Shown here: in pieces, positions 17,467 through 25,572 of the stretch
How the letters are laid out: each line of letters begins with the position of its first letter
Numbering within the stretch: position 1 is the first letter of the stretch
Source of the DNA: Anaerolinea sp.
GTDB taxonomy: Bacteria; Chloroflexota; Anaerolineae; Anaerolineales; Anaerolineaceae
DNA: 41,815 nt
Direction of reading: 5' to 3'
Assembly (NCBI GenBank): GCA_020725865.1
Contig: DYEC01000015.1
Span: forward strand, 1 to 41,815
The notes under the pieces: generated by a model
Seen by the model: the letters and a program-made list of their open reading frames with translations, nothing else
Told to the model about the DNA's origin: nothing
Databases searched by the model: none
Program-made: the position numbers and the translations under genes

Positions 17467-18939
17467 ATGAAACAAAATGATCAGTCCAGTGGGATAACCA
17501 TTCTGGGTTTAGGACCCGGTAATCCGCAGCATCTCACCCGTTCGGCATGGGAGTGGCTCAACCAAATTACCGAAGTATATCTACGGACAATTCATCATCC
17601 GCTTGTTTCAGCTCTCCCATCTGGTTTGAAAGTACTTTCATTTGACGAATTCTATGAGCAGAATGAGACCTTTGAGAGAGTATATCAACAAATTGTGGAG
17701 AAAGTGCTGGAGTTGGGCCAAAGCTCATCAGGGGTAACGTATGCGGTGCCTGGACATCCATTTGTTGCCGAAGCGACCTGCCCGGAAATTGTGCGCAGGG
17801 CAGAGGCATTGGGTATCCCCGTGCAGGTGATTGAGGGATTGAGTTTTCTCGAACCAACTTTTACCGCTTTGGGAGTGGATCCTTTCCCCCAAATGACACT
17901 GGTGGATGCCCTGGAGCTTGGTACGGCTTATCATCCGACATTTCCGCCATCAGTTCCGGTGCTGATTACACAGATTTATTCGCGTGAGGTTGCTGCGAAT
18001 GTCAAACTGACGTTGAACGAAGTGTATCCTGATAACTATCTGGTGCGTCTGGTGCATGCCGCGGGAACGGAGCATCAAGTTGTGGAAGATTTACCACTAT
18101 ATGAAATTGACCGTAGCTCGCGAATAGGTTTGCTTACGACATTGTACCTTCCGGCGATGGAGAAGGAAACCTCGTTTGAGGAATTTCAGGCACTCATTGC
18201 TCACCTGCGTTCACCGGAAGGTTGCCCCTGGGATCGCGAACAAACCCATCAGACTTTGCGCACTAATTTGTTGGAGGAATCTTATGAGGTGCTGACGGCA
18301 CTGGATGCTGATGATCCGGCAGCATTGTGTGAGGAGCTTGGGGATTTGATGCTTCAAATCGTCTTGCATGCGCAGATTGCCTCTGAGTTAGGAGAATTTA
18401 AGATGACGGATGTACTGGCAGGGATTCACCACAAGATCGTTCGCCGTCATCCGCATGTATTTGGAGAATTGAAGCTTGATAGCTCAGATCGAGTAGTGCG
18501 CAACTGGGAAGCGTTAAAGGCTGCGGAGCGACGAGCGAACGGCGAGAATGAGATCAAGGGTTTACTTGAAGGTGTATCAAAAGCGTTGCCGGCACTAGCA
18601 CAAGCGCAGGCTTATCAGGCACGTGCGGCGCGTGTTGGGTTCGACTGGCACGAGATAGCTCCGGTGGTCGAAAAGGTGCGCGAAGAGCTGGATGAATTGC
18701 TCCATGCCGGTGATGGAAACGAACGTGAGGATGAGCTGGGTGACTTGTTATTTGCGGTGGTCAACTTGGCGCGTTGGTACAAGGTGGACGCCGAGTCAGC
18801 GTTGCGTAGGACGAATGAACGATTTTACAGGCGGTTTAAGTACATTGAAGAGAAAGCCCGACAGAGCGGTCGCGATTTGCACCAGATGAGCCTTGAGGAA
18901 ATGGACGTACTTTGGGAGGAAGCGAAGGGATTGGAATAA
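17467..18939 (+). CDS. mazG: Fused SAM-methylase-like and MazG nucleotide pyrophosphohydrolase
   Basis: MazG hydrolyses nucleoside triphosphates to monophosphates and diphosphate, cleaning the pool of damaged nucleotides. The 490-residue product has an N-terminal tetrapyrrole-methylase-like half (about 1-225; ITILGLGPGNPQHLT and VTYAVPGHPFVAE), as in YabN of Bacillus. The MazG half follows from about residue 235: LRSPEGCPWDREQTHQTLR, with metal-site motifs EESYEV and EELGDL, repeated in degenerate form as EELDEL and EDELGDL. No clear ribosome site precedes ATG 17467. The methylase half's substrate is unknown. Confidence 0.92.
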   Translation: MKQNDQSSGITILGLGPGNPQHLTRSAWEWLNQITEVYLRTIHHPLVSALPSGLKVLSFDEFYEQNETFERVYQQIVEKVLELGQSSSGVTYAVPGHPFVAEATCPEIVRRAEALGIPVQVIEGLSFLEPTFTALGVDPFPQMTLVDALELGTAYHPTFPPSVPVLITQIYSREVAANVKLTLNEVYPDNYLVRLVHAAGTEHQVVEDLPLYEIDRSSRIGLLTTLYLPAMEKETSFEEFQALIAHLRSPEGCPWDREQTHQTLRTNLLEESYEVLTALDADDPAALCEELGDLMLQIVLHAQIASELGEFKMTDVLAGIHHKIVRRHPHVFGELKLDSSDRVVRNWEALKAAERRANGENEIKGLLEGVSKALPALAQAQAYQARAARVGFDWHEIAPVVEKVREELDELLHAGDGNEREDELGDLLFAVVNLARWYKVDAESALRRTNERFYRRFKYIEEKARQSGRDLHQMSLEEMDVLWEEAKGLE

Positions 18940-19260
18940 AAAGTTGGGTTTTTAGCGGACAAGTTGGTCGTCTTGGGGGGATTTGTATCCAGAGAGTTTA
19001 CTGCGGCATTTTGTGAGGATTCTTGGCTGGGCTTTATAAACCTGGCAGATTACCATCATGGTTTGGTTACGCATGAGTGGTGAGTGTATTTGTTTTACCC
19101 TAAAAGATATAGATTCTTTGGCGTGAAATTAGTGCTATGATTGAAAAAGAAGAGTTCTTTGCTTTTCACTTGGGAAACGAGAAAACAGGCATCTGTTTTG
19201 GTGGGTTCAATCAATCTATGAAAGTATGTTGACAAGCGGTTGTGACCCTGGAGAATCGAA
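18940..19260. other. 321-bp gap without a supported gene
   Basis: No convincing coding frame, RNA gene or long hairpin is seen. A 31-codon frame (19137-19232) lacks family features. TTGACA at 19229-19234 faces a poor -10 (GAGAAT at 19251) and is not called as a promoter; GGAG at 19250-19253 serves the next gene. Confidence 0.5.
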
Positions 19261-20787
19261 ATGAGCAAGCGACCGGGGTGGTGGCAGGGAATGAATAATG
19301 AAGTAGCGCCGATATGCCTGCTTTTACTTCTTATTATGGGCTGCATTCCGGGATCGGTGAAGCCTCTGATTGTTGAGACTCCCATGACTATTGTGTTTAC
19401 CGAGATGCCGGTGGTCACGCCATTGTCACCGCCCGCAAGTCCGGGTGCTGTTACACCGACAAGTATGCCAACCGTGGTTTTAAACATGATGCCCACGTTG
19501 ATACCTGTACCGCCAATGGGGGCATACTTTGTTGCTCCCACGGGTAATGATGCTAACCTTGGAACGATAGATCAGCCTTGGCAAACGATCCAAAAAGCCG
19601 CCGATACTCTCACTGCAGGTAGTATCGTTTATATTCGCTCGGGAATATACCACGAACGAATCATTGCTAAAAATTCTGGAAACCCAGGTAACGAAATTAC
19701 ATATGCAGCCTACCCGGGTGAAACCGCCACGATTGATGGAGACAGCATCATTTTGCCAGATGACCTTGCTGGTCTTTTTGAGATTGAGGATAAAAGCTAT
19801 ATTCGTATCATGGGTTTACGCTTAATCAATTCTGGACCCTTTGCTAATAACACAGCGATTTTGGTTAAGGGTTCAAATCACATTACTATTGAAAACAGTG
19901 TAACCTTCAATACAATGTCGTCAGGCATTGGTGTTTGGGATAGCCAAAATATCATTGTAGCTGGTAATACAATCGAAGCGGGAGGCGTTGGTGGTGGTCA
20001 AGAATGCATTACCATAGCTGGCACCACTCGCTTTGAGGTCCGGGACAATACTGTGGTAGATTGCCAAAAAGAGGGCATAGATGCCAAAGATGGATCGTCT
20101 CATGGGTTACTCTATCGAAATGTAGTCAATCGTCCGCGCGCTGTAGGGATATACATTGATGCTTGGGACAAAGCAACGCATGACATTGAAGTCTCTCAAA
20201 ACGTTGTATTCAACTCAAGAGAGAGTTCGGGATTTACAATTGCATCAGAGCAAGGAGGTTTTTTATCACACATCCGGCTTGAAAACAATATTGCGTATCA
20301 CAATCGTACTTACGGCATAGAAATTTCGCGCTGTTGCACGGATAATCATCCAATGGATACCATCTTTGTTGTAAATAACACTCTTTATGAAAACGGGGGA
20401 GATTGGGGCGGAGGTATCCTTGTTGATAATGCTCAAGCGCGAAATGTCGTTATTCGCAATAATGTGTGTAGCCAGAACCTGAATTTCCAAATTGCCATCG
20501 CTGCTGATGTTCCAACGCACAATGTATTGGTGGATCACAACATGATTGACGGATATCGTGGTTATGAAGACGAGGTATACGGCAACGATTATAGACTGGG
20601 TGATCCACAATTTGAGGACCCCGCGCATGGAAATTTTGGTCTTCGCCGCGGTTCGCAGGCTGTAGATGCTGGATCTGCTATTGGCGCTCCTGATGTGGAC
20701 TTTGAAGGCAATGTACGGCCGCTGGACGGGGATGGCGATGGAAATGTGCTATTCGATATTGGAGCAGATGAACTGTCATTGGAGTAG
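19261..20787 (+). CDS. Predicted lipoprotein with right-handed parallel beta-helix
   Basis: The 508-residue product starts with a basic stretch, a hydrophobic segment and a lipobox ending IMGC (C28), so it is probably exported and lipid-anchored. A proline/threonine-rich linker of about 60 residues follows. From about residue 87 the sequence is that of a pectate-lyase-like beta-helix: YFVAPTGNDANLGTIDQPWQ, then many short N-rich strands such as NHITIENSVTFN and VVFNSRESSGF. It ends with the common cap DVDFEGNVRPLDGDGDGN. Such proteins bind or cleave polysaccharides; no catalytic site is recognised, so activity is unknown. It shares N-terminal style with the protein at 21182. Confidence 0.8.
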   Translation: MSKRPGWWQGMNNEVAPICLLLLLIMGCIPGSVKPLIVETPMTIVFTEMPVVTPLSPPASPGAVTPTSMPTVVLNMMPTLIPVPPMGAYFVAPTGNDANLGTIDQPWQTIQKAADTLTAGSIVYIRSGIYHERIIAKNSGNPGNEITYAAYPGETATIDGDSIILPDDLAGLFEIEDKSYIRIMGLRLINSGPFANNTAILVKGSNHITIENSVTFNTMSSGIGVWDSQNIIVAGNTIEAGGVGGGQECITIAGTTRFEVRDNTVVDCQKEGIDAKDGSSHGLLYRNVVNRPRAVGIYIDAWDKATHDIEVSQNVVFNSRESSGFTIASEQGGFLSHIRLENNIAYHNRTYGIEISRCCTDNHPMDTIFVVNNTLYENGGDWGGGILVDNAQARNVVIRNNVCSQNLNFQIAIAADVPTHNVLVDHNMIDGYRGYEDEVYGNDYRLGDPQFEDPAHGNFGLRRGSQAVDAGSAIGAPDVDFEGNVRPLDGDGDGNVLFDIGADELSLE

Positions 20788-20909
20788 CTCATTTTCTGGT
20801 GCGTGTTCAACCCCAGGGTGTTGAAGCAGAAACATTTGTGTTATATCGTACCAATTAACAGGATTTAATCCCTGATTGGTTATTCACAGAACTTCTGGAC
20901 TGACATCAG

Positions 20910-20915
20910 TATAAT
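20910..20915 (+). promoter_or_regulatory. Possible -10 box before the small membrane gene
   Basis: A perfect TATAAT lies at 20910-20915, about 100 nt upstream of the ATG at 21014. No good -35 is found at 16-18 nt; TTCACA at 20883-20888 is 21 nt away. Weak support. Confidence 0.3.
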
Positions 20916-21013
20916 AAAAGATAAGACAATTTATTTATAAGAGTTAGTTTTCTCTGCTGAGATTTGAGAGGCAGGTAATTGTCTGGCTGGAAAACTGAAG
21001 TAATACTGTGGTT

Positions 21014-21154
21014 ATGAAAAGACGTTCACTGCGCTTCTGGTTGTTTCTGATTTTGTTGCTACTTTCGCTGGCGTTAGTGCTTTATGCAAGCCTGCCTTTT
21101 CAGGTTCAGCGGCAGGTATTAACGATGCCAACGCTGCTGGTGCCTGTGCCGTAG
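21014..21154 (+). CDS. Small single-span membrane protein, 46 residues
   Basis: An ATG-to-TAG frame of 46 codons reads MKRRSLRFWLFLILLLLSLA, continuing LVLYASLPFQVQRQVLTMPT and ending LLVPVP. It has a strongly basic N-terminus and one hydrophobic helix (about 8-27), as expected for an anchored peptide with its C-terminus outside. The ribosome site is weak. It ends 27 bp before the next lipoprotein gene, suggesting co-transcription. No family is recognised; it could also be a degraded signal-peptide fragment. Confidence 0.5.
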   Translation: MKRRSLRFWLFLILLLLSLALVLYASLPFQVQRQVLTMPTLLVPVP

Positions 21155-21181
21155 GGCAGGCGGTGTGTTTGGGGAGGTAAT

Positions 21182-21943
21182 GTGATCCGGCGGTGGGATT
21201 GGAGACCAGTTATTGCAACCGGCGCGCTGGTATGCTTGCTGGCACTTTGGGGGTGTATGCCGGGATTGGTGCAAACTATTACCGTTGAACCTACGGCGGT
21301 TGTTCTAGTTACGAAAACACCAGAGGCAACTCGCGCACCTCTGCCTACACCTACAGCACTGGCAATGGAGCAGCGGCTGATGGTTGTGGAATTGCCCAAA
21401 AAAATTCGCGCTGGAGATTCGGATGTTCTACGTCTATCGCTGGTTATGGATGAAAGCGGACAAGTCACACCTACTGCTGAGGCTGGAGGGCATGCCGCCA
21501 GCGGCGAACCAGTGGAAATCCCAAACCTGTATGATTCATACAATATAATCGCTGAAGCACGGCTGGACTTGGCGGGTATGGAGGTTCAGCCGCAGGGTTC
21601 GGTAAAACAGCCCATGCAGCCGGGTGTGCCTGTTGAGTTTGTTTGGAGTCTCAGTCCGAATCATCCGGGAAATTTTCGTGGAATGTTGTGGTTGTACTTA
21701 AACCTGATCCCCAAAGCCGGCGGAGCACAGGATCAACGCGCTTTACTGGCGCGCCCGGTTGAGATTAAGGCGGTTACGGTATTGGGGATGGCAGCACCGC
21801 TGGCGCGTTGGATTGGGGCGGTTGGATCGGTATTAAGTTTTGTCTTCGGTATTCCCTTTTTGGAAGATTTCCTGCGCAGGTTCTTTAAGAACAAGGAAGC
21901 CAAAAACACAAAATCGGAGTTTGCAAAAGACAGTTCTGCTTAG
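21182..21943 (+). CDS. Predicted lipoprotein with C-terminal membrane segment, unknown function
   Basis: The 253-residue product starts at GTG 21182 behind GGGGAGG. The N-terminus has basic residues, a hydrophobic stretch and a lipobox LWGC (C25), followed by CMPGLVQ and a TP-rich linker. The middle (about 62-205) is a probable beta-rich extracellular domain (PKKIRAGDSDVLRLSL, NIIAEARLDLAGMEVQPQG, VEFVWSLSPNHPGNF). Near the C-terminus is a hydrophobic helix with RWIGAVGSVLSFVFGIPF and then a basic tail, so the protein may be anchored at both ends. The family is not recognised. Its start resembles that of the beta-helix lipoprotein at 19261. Confidence 0.7.
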   Translation: MIRRWDWRPVIATGALVCLLALWGCMPGLVQTITVEPTAVVLVTKTPEATRAPLPTPTALAMEQRLMVVELPKKIRAGDSDVLRLSLVMDESGQVTPTAEAGGHAASGEPVEIPNLYDSYNIIAEARLDLAGMEVQPQGSVKQPMQPGVPVEFVWSLSPNHPGNFRGMLWLYLNLIPKAGGAQDQRALLARPVEIKAVTVLGMAAPLARWIGAVGSVLSFVFGIPFLEDFLRRFFKNKEAKNTKSEFAKDSSA

Positions 21944-22122
21944 AGTGAGCAGGTTTACTCTGATTACCGGATGAGCGAGCTTCAAATAATTGGTGTATTT
22001 GTTTGGCTACCTCATTGATGACGAACAAATAATTAGGTCTTAAAAACTACTTAGAGGATTGAATTAAGGTTTTTTGGGACATTTGTTGGCGTGACGACGG
22101 CGAGAAATCGAGATGTGATAGC

Positions 22123-23034
22123 ATGGAACAGAAATTAGCAGGCAAAGTGATTGTTGTCACGGGTGCAACCTCCGGGATAGGACTGGCAACTGTAGATGCA
22201 CTCGTTCGTCAGGGAACTTCAGTGATTGGTGTAGGCCGTTCAGCAGAGCGTTGCCGGCAGGTTGAAGAGCATTTGCGCCGTCTCAATCCTGAAACGCGAC
22301 TGGCATACTGTGTTGCTGATCTGGGGTTGCAAAATCAGGTTCACGCTTTAGCCGACGCTATTACAGAACGTTTAGCCGAGTTTGGCGTAGATCATCTGGA
22401 TGGGCTGATCAACAATGCAGGGACGTTTTCATACTGGTTGACACTGACCGAAGAAGGTTTTGAATTGCAATGGGCTGTTAACCACTTGGCGCCCTTTTTG
22501 CTTACCCACTTGCTCATGCCACTTTTACGGAGAGCGCCCTCAGCGCGCGTGGTGACTGTCAGCTCTGCTTCACATTACAATACACGGCTGCGTTGGGATG
22601 ATATCCAACTGCGCCGCCGCTATAATGGTTTGCTGGCGTATAAACAGACCAAGCTGGCAAATATTCTCTTTACAGTGGAACTAAACCGGCGGCTGGGCGA
22701 GCAGAGCGCTATCCGAGCATTTGCTGCCGATCCGGGTCTGGTTAATACAGACATTGGACTTAAAGATAGCTCGTTGATTTCGAGGTTGGTCTGGAATATC
22801 CGCCGCAGAGGGGGCAAGCCGCCAGAGGTGGCTGCAAAGGGACTGATTTTTTTAGTCGGCGATCCGTCTCTTGATACGGCAAAGGATGTATACTGGCGCG
22901 ACGGTTATCTGAAGATTCCCAGCCGGTATGCGCGGGATCTGCAGGCTGCTCAGCGCCTTTGGAAAATCTCGGAACAGATGTGTGGAATTTCATCTTCGGG
23001 CTATGGGCTGGGTACGGTTGATGATTTGCGATGA
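22123..23034 (+). CDS. Short-chain dehydrogenase/reductase
   Basis: The 303-residue product is an NAD(P)-dependent SDR enzyme. The cofactor motif TGATSGIG (13-20), NNAG (97-100), the catalytic serine in TVSSAS (about S148) and YKQTK with Y173 and K177 are all present, so it should be active. Overall layout and the AADPGLVNTDIGL region resemble the retinol-dehydrogenase/WW-domain-oxidoreductase-like branch, whose substrates are usually lipophilic alcohols; the real substrate is unknown. The ribosome site before ATG 22123 is weak. It stands alone, with nuoA following under its own promoter. Confidence 0.88.
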   Translation: MEQKLAGKVIVVTGATSGIGLATVDALVRQGTSVIGVGRSAERCRQVEEHLRRLNPETRLAYCVADLGLQNQVHALADAITERLAEFGVDHLDGLINNAGTFSYWLTLTEEGFELQWAVNHLAPFLLTHLLMPLLRRAPSARVVTVSSASHYNTRLRWDDIQLRRRYNGLLAYKQTKLANILFTVELNRRLGEQSAIRAFAADPGLVNTDIGLKDSSLISRLVWNIRRRGGKPPEVAAKGLIFLVGDPSLDTAKDVYWRDGYLKIPSRYARDLQAAQRLWKISEQMCGISSSGYGLGTVDDLR

Positions 23035-23066
23035 ATCAGACCCCAGACGGCAAAATTTGTGAATTG

Positions 23067-23075
23067 TGATACAAT
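23067..23075 (+). promoter_or_regulatory. Extended -10 promoter for the nuo cluster
   Basis: TGATACAAT at 23067-23075 is an extended -10 (TGN plus TACAAT). No good -35 is seen. The start would be near 23082, about 43 nt before nuoA, whose ATG follows a GAGGAG ribosome site. Confidence 0.5.
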
Positions 23076-23124
23076 GATTTTATAAAAACTGTCAGGGATG
23101 GTGATCATTCTTTGAGGAGAGTCT

Positions 23125-23481
23125 ATGCTGGCTGATTGGTTATACATCGGCATTTTTTTGATCATTTCCTTGTTTTTACCCTCAGTAGCCCTCATTGTAG
23201 CAGGTATCCTTGGGCCCAAGAAACCGAATCCCGTAAAAAACTCAACGTATGAATGTGGGGTAGAAACTTTCGGGGAAAGTCTGACACAATTCAAGGTTCA
23301 ATACTATCTTTATGCGCTGGTTTTTCTTGTTTTTGACGTGGAAGCAATTTTTCTGTATCCTTGGGCAGTTGCTTATCAAGTACAGACAGTCTTCTATGTT
23401 GTAGAAGCGATCATCTTTGTTCTTATTTTACTATTCGCATTGTGGTATGCCTGGCGCAAGGGTGCACTTGAATGGGTTTAG
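23125..23481 (+). CDS. nuoA: NADH-quinone oxidoreductase subunit A
   Basis: NuoA is a three-helix membrane subunit of complex I next to the quinone site. The product is 118 residues, normal length, with GPKKPNPVKNSTYECGVETF in the loop after helix 1 and the family-typical FLVFDVEAIFLYPWAV in helix 2. It heads a cluster of only membrane-arm genes; nuoB does not follow, and nuoH comes next after 22 bp. Confidence 0.95.
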   Translation: MLADWLYIGIFLIISLFLPSVALIVAGILGPKKPNPVKNSTYECGVETFGESLTQFKVQYYLYALVFLVFDVEAIFLYPWAVAYQVQTVFYVVEAIIFVLILLFALWYAWRKGALEWV

Positions 23482-23503
23482 TGCTTAATCCCCTGGAGGT
23501 TAC

Positions 23504-24736
23504 GTGAGCTTCTGGGTAGACCCTTACCGTTTTCTTTTGGAATGGTTACGCAATCTGCTGATCGGGTGGGGGTTGCCAGCTGACTGGGCGCAGGTTGTCC
23601 TTTTTTTTGTGGGGGCATTTGCTTTAGGTACGGCAGCTCTTTTGCTTGTTGTTTTTCTGATCTGGCTCGAGCGCAAAGTTGTAGGGCGTATCCAGGATCG
23701 TTTAGGACCTAATCGAGTTGGGCCTTGGGGGATTTTCCAGACAATAGCAGATATTGGCAAGATTTTCACAAAAGAATTTATCACTCCTGTAGGAGTAGAT
23801 TGGTTGTTATATAATCTGGCGCCGGTTCTTTCGGTGGGTGCAGTGCTGATGCTCTGGGCAGTGATTCCATTGACAATGACCCTGTATGGTGTCAATTTGA
23901 ATGTGGCAGTGCTCTATATCATTGCGGTTGGCGAGTTGGGGGAAATGGCGGTTATTCTGGCTGGTTGGGGCTCAAATAATAAGTATGCTGTTCTGGCGGC
24001 CTTTCGCGCGGTGGCGCAGTTAATTTCGTATGAAGTCCCATTAATTGTGACCCTGTTGTTGCCGGTGATGTTTGCCGGTTCGATGGGGTTGAATGATATT
24101 GTGCAGGCACAGTCGGTCTGGTTTATTTTTCTGGCACCTGTGACGGCTCTAATATTCTTCATTGTCAGCATTGCCGAAGTCGGGCGTGCACCGTTCGACC
24201 TTGTAGAAGCTGAGTCAGAGCTGGTTTCGGGATTTAATATTGAGTATTCTGGATTGAAGTTTGGATTTTTCTTTGTGGCAGATTTTCTTCATGCCTTTAC
24301 TATTGCGCTGCTATTTGCAACATTGTTTTTGGGTGGCTGGCGCGGCCCGGGTGCAATCCAGTATCCCGTGCTGGGGTTTGTTTATCTGATGATTAAAACC
24401 AGTGTTGTATATTTCATTGTCATCCTTTTGCGTGCCTCGCTTCCGCGTTTCCGTATTGATCAAATGATGAACCTGAACTGGAAACTGCTGACACCACTTT
24501 CGATGACTATGCTGGTTTTGACTGCCTTGCTGGATAAGCTCCTTCCTTCATCCCCGCTATTTGTTCGGATTGTTGGAATGGTGGTGATGAATGTGCTTGT
24601 TCTGCTTATCCTCAATCAAATTCTGAAGCTCGTCGAAAACCGTCGTCCACGCCCGGTAGTTGCGCCTGTAGTACGCCCGGTGGCGCGCCCACCACAAATC
24701 TCCTCTGTGCAAAATGGATCAGGGACATCCTCATGA
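23504..24736 (+). CDS. nuoH: NADH-quinone oxidoreductase subunit H
   Basis: NuoH links the quinone chamber to the proton-pumping arm. The 410-residue product shows RIQDRLGPNRVGPWGIFQTI, IADIGKIFTKE, and the charged loop EVGRAPFDLVEAESELVSGF followed by NIEYSGLKFG, all diagnostic. Start GTG 23504 lies behind CTGGAGG. The last 30 residues are a proline/arginine-rich tail (RPRPVVAPVVRPVARPP) beyond the usual end. The stop overlaps nuoJ by 4 bp. Confidence 0.96.
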   Translation: MSFWVDPYRFLLEWLRNLLIGWGLPADWAQVVLFFVGAFALGTAALLLVVFLIWLERKVVGRIQDRLGPNRVGPWGIFQTIADIGKIFTKEFITPVGVDWLLYNLAPVLSVGAVLMLWAVIPLTMTLYGVNLNVAVLYIIAVGELGEMAVILAGWGSNNKYAVLAAFRAVAQLISYEVPLIVTLLLPVMFAGSMGLNDIVQAQSVWFIFLAPVTALIFFIVSIAEVGRAPFDLVEAESELVSGFNIEYSGLKFGFFFVADFLHAFTIALLFATLFLGGWRGPGAIQYPVLGFVYLMIKTSVVYFIVILLRASLPRFRIDQMMNLNWKLLTPLSMTMLVLTALLDKLLPSSPLFVRIVGMVVMNVLVLLILNQILKLVENRRPRPVVAPVVRPVARPPQISSVQNGSGTSS

Positions 24737-25254
24737 GTGGGACACAGTTTATCTTCTTGGTTACTGCGGGTGTTACGCTTGCAGCGGCGGTAATGACCGT
24801 CAGTGCCCGCAAAATGATGCATGCCGCGTTGTGGCTGGTGCTGGCTTTGACAGGGGTGGCAGTTCTGTTCGCGTTACTTCGGTCAAGCTTTTTTGCCGTG
24901 GTGCAGGTGCTTGTTTATATCGGCGCGATTGCCATCCTGATTATTTTTTCAGTAATGTTAACCCGTCGTGTTGTACAGGAGCAACGCCCCAGAGTTAATC
25001 GCTTGTGGTGGGTGGCTGCCCTGCTGGCGTTGATGTTATTCACAGGTCTTGTGGCGACGCTGGCCAGTTGGAATGGACTTTATCCCACTGGGCAGGCGGT
25101 CGCTGGGCATCCGGAAGATATTGGAGCTCTTGGGCTGGCATTGGTTGATCCTGCTGGCTTTGTTATCCCATTTGAGGTGGCTTCTCTATTATTGCTGGCG
25201 GCACTGGTTGGCGCTGTTTTTATTGCGCTAGAGCGGAAAGGAGGCATGCAATGA
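24733..25254 (+). CDS. nuoJ: NADH-quinone oxidoreductase subunit J
   Basis: NuoJ is a membrane subunit beside NuoK and NuoH. The 173-residue product has five hydrophobic helices, with the family motif region ALLRSSFFAVVQVLVYIGAI (helix 3, whose pi-bulge change is part of coupling) followed by AILIIFSVMLTRR. It overlaps nuoH and nuoK by 4 bp each. No nuoI precedes it, unlike in most nuo operons. Confidence 0.94.
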   Translation: MSGTQFIFLVTAGVTLAAAVMTVSARKMMHAALWLVLALTGVAVLFALLRSSFFAVVQVLVYIGAIAILIIFSVMLTRRVVQEQRPRVNRLWWVAALLALMLFTGLVATLASWNGLYPTGQAVAGHPEDIGALGLALVDPAGFVIPFEVASLLLLAALVGAVFIALERKGGMQ

Positions 25255-25559
25255 TTCCACTTTCGTGGTATTTGATTTTCGCTGCCCTTTTATTTTGTGT
25301 GGGTTTATACGGTGTATTGGCGCGCCGCAATGCAATTGGCATTATGATGGGGGTGGAGTTGATGTTGAACGCGGTGAATATCAATCTGCTTGCGTTTTGG
25401 AGCTATCTTTATGCGGACCGTTTAAATGGTCTGGTGTTTGTTGCCATAGTTTTTGTGGCTGCAGCGGCTGAAGCAGCGGTCGGTCTGGCGTTGATTATTT
25501 CTGCTTATCGCCGGCGCAATACAGTGATTGCTGAAGAGCTCACTATGCTCAAGGGTTGA
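25251..25559 (+). CDS. nuoK: NADH-quinone oxidoreductase subunit K
   Basis: NuoK is a small three-helix subunit with two membrane glutamates needed for proton movement. The 102-residue product has both in context: MGVELMLNAVNINLLAF and VAAAEAAVGLALI. Length is normal for the family. The start overlaps nuoJ by 4 bp; nuoL follows 13 bp on. Confidence 0.95.
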   Translation: MIPLSWYLIFAALLFCVGLYGVLARRNAIGIMMGVELMLNAVNINLLAFWSYLYADRLNGLVFVAIVFVAAAAEAAVGLALIISAYRRRNTVIAEELTMLKG

Positions 25560-25572
25560 TTCCGGAGGTAGG

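Noticed and set aside
19137-19232. 31-codon frame upstream of the beta-helix lipoprotein
   Set aside because: No ribosome site, no recognisable features, and chance frames of this size are expected in a 321-bp gap.
19229-19256. TTGACA with GAGAAT as a promoter for the lipoprotein gene
   Set aside because: The -10 is poor, and the start point would fall at or inside the ATG although a good GGAG ribosome site is present; the geometry is inconsistent.
18940-19260. tRNA or small RNA gene
   Set aside because: No cloverleaf pattern, GTTC-type T-loop or CCA end, and no strong hairpin, was found by eye.
19095-19541. 148-codon minus-strand frame opposite the start of the lipoprotein gene
   Set aside because: Glycine/threonine-rich shadow of the linker-coding region; the plus-strand frame has the signal peptide and beta-helix.
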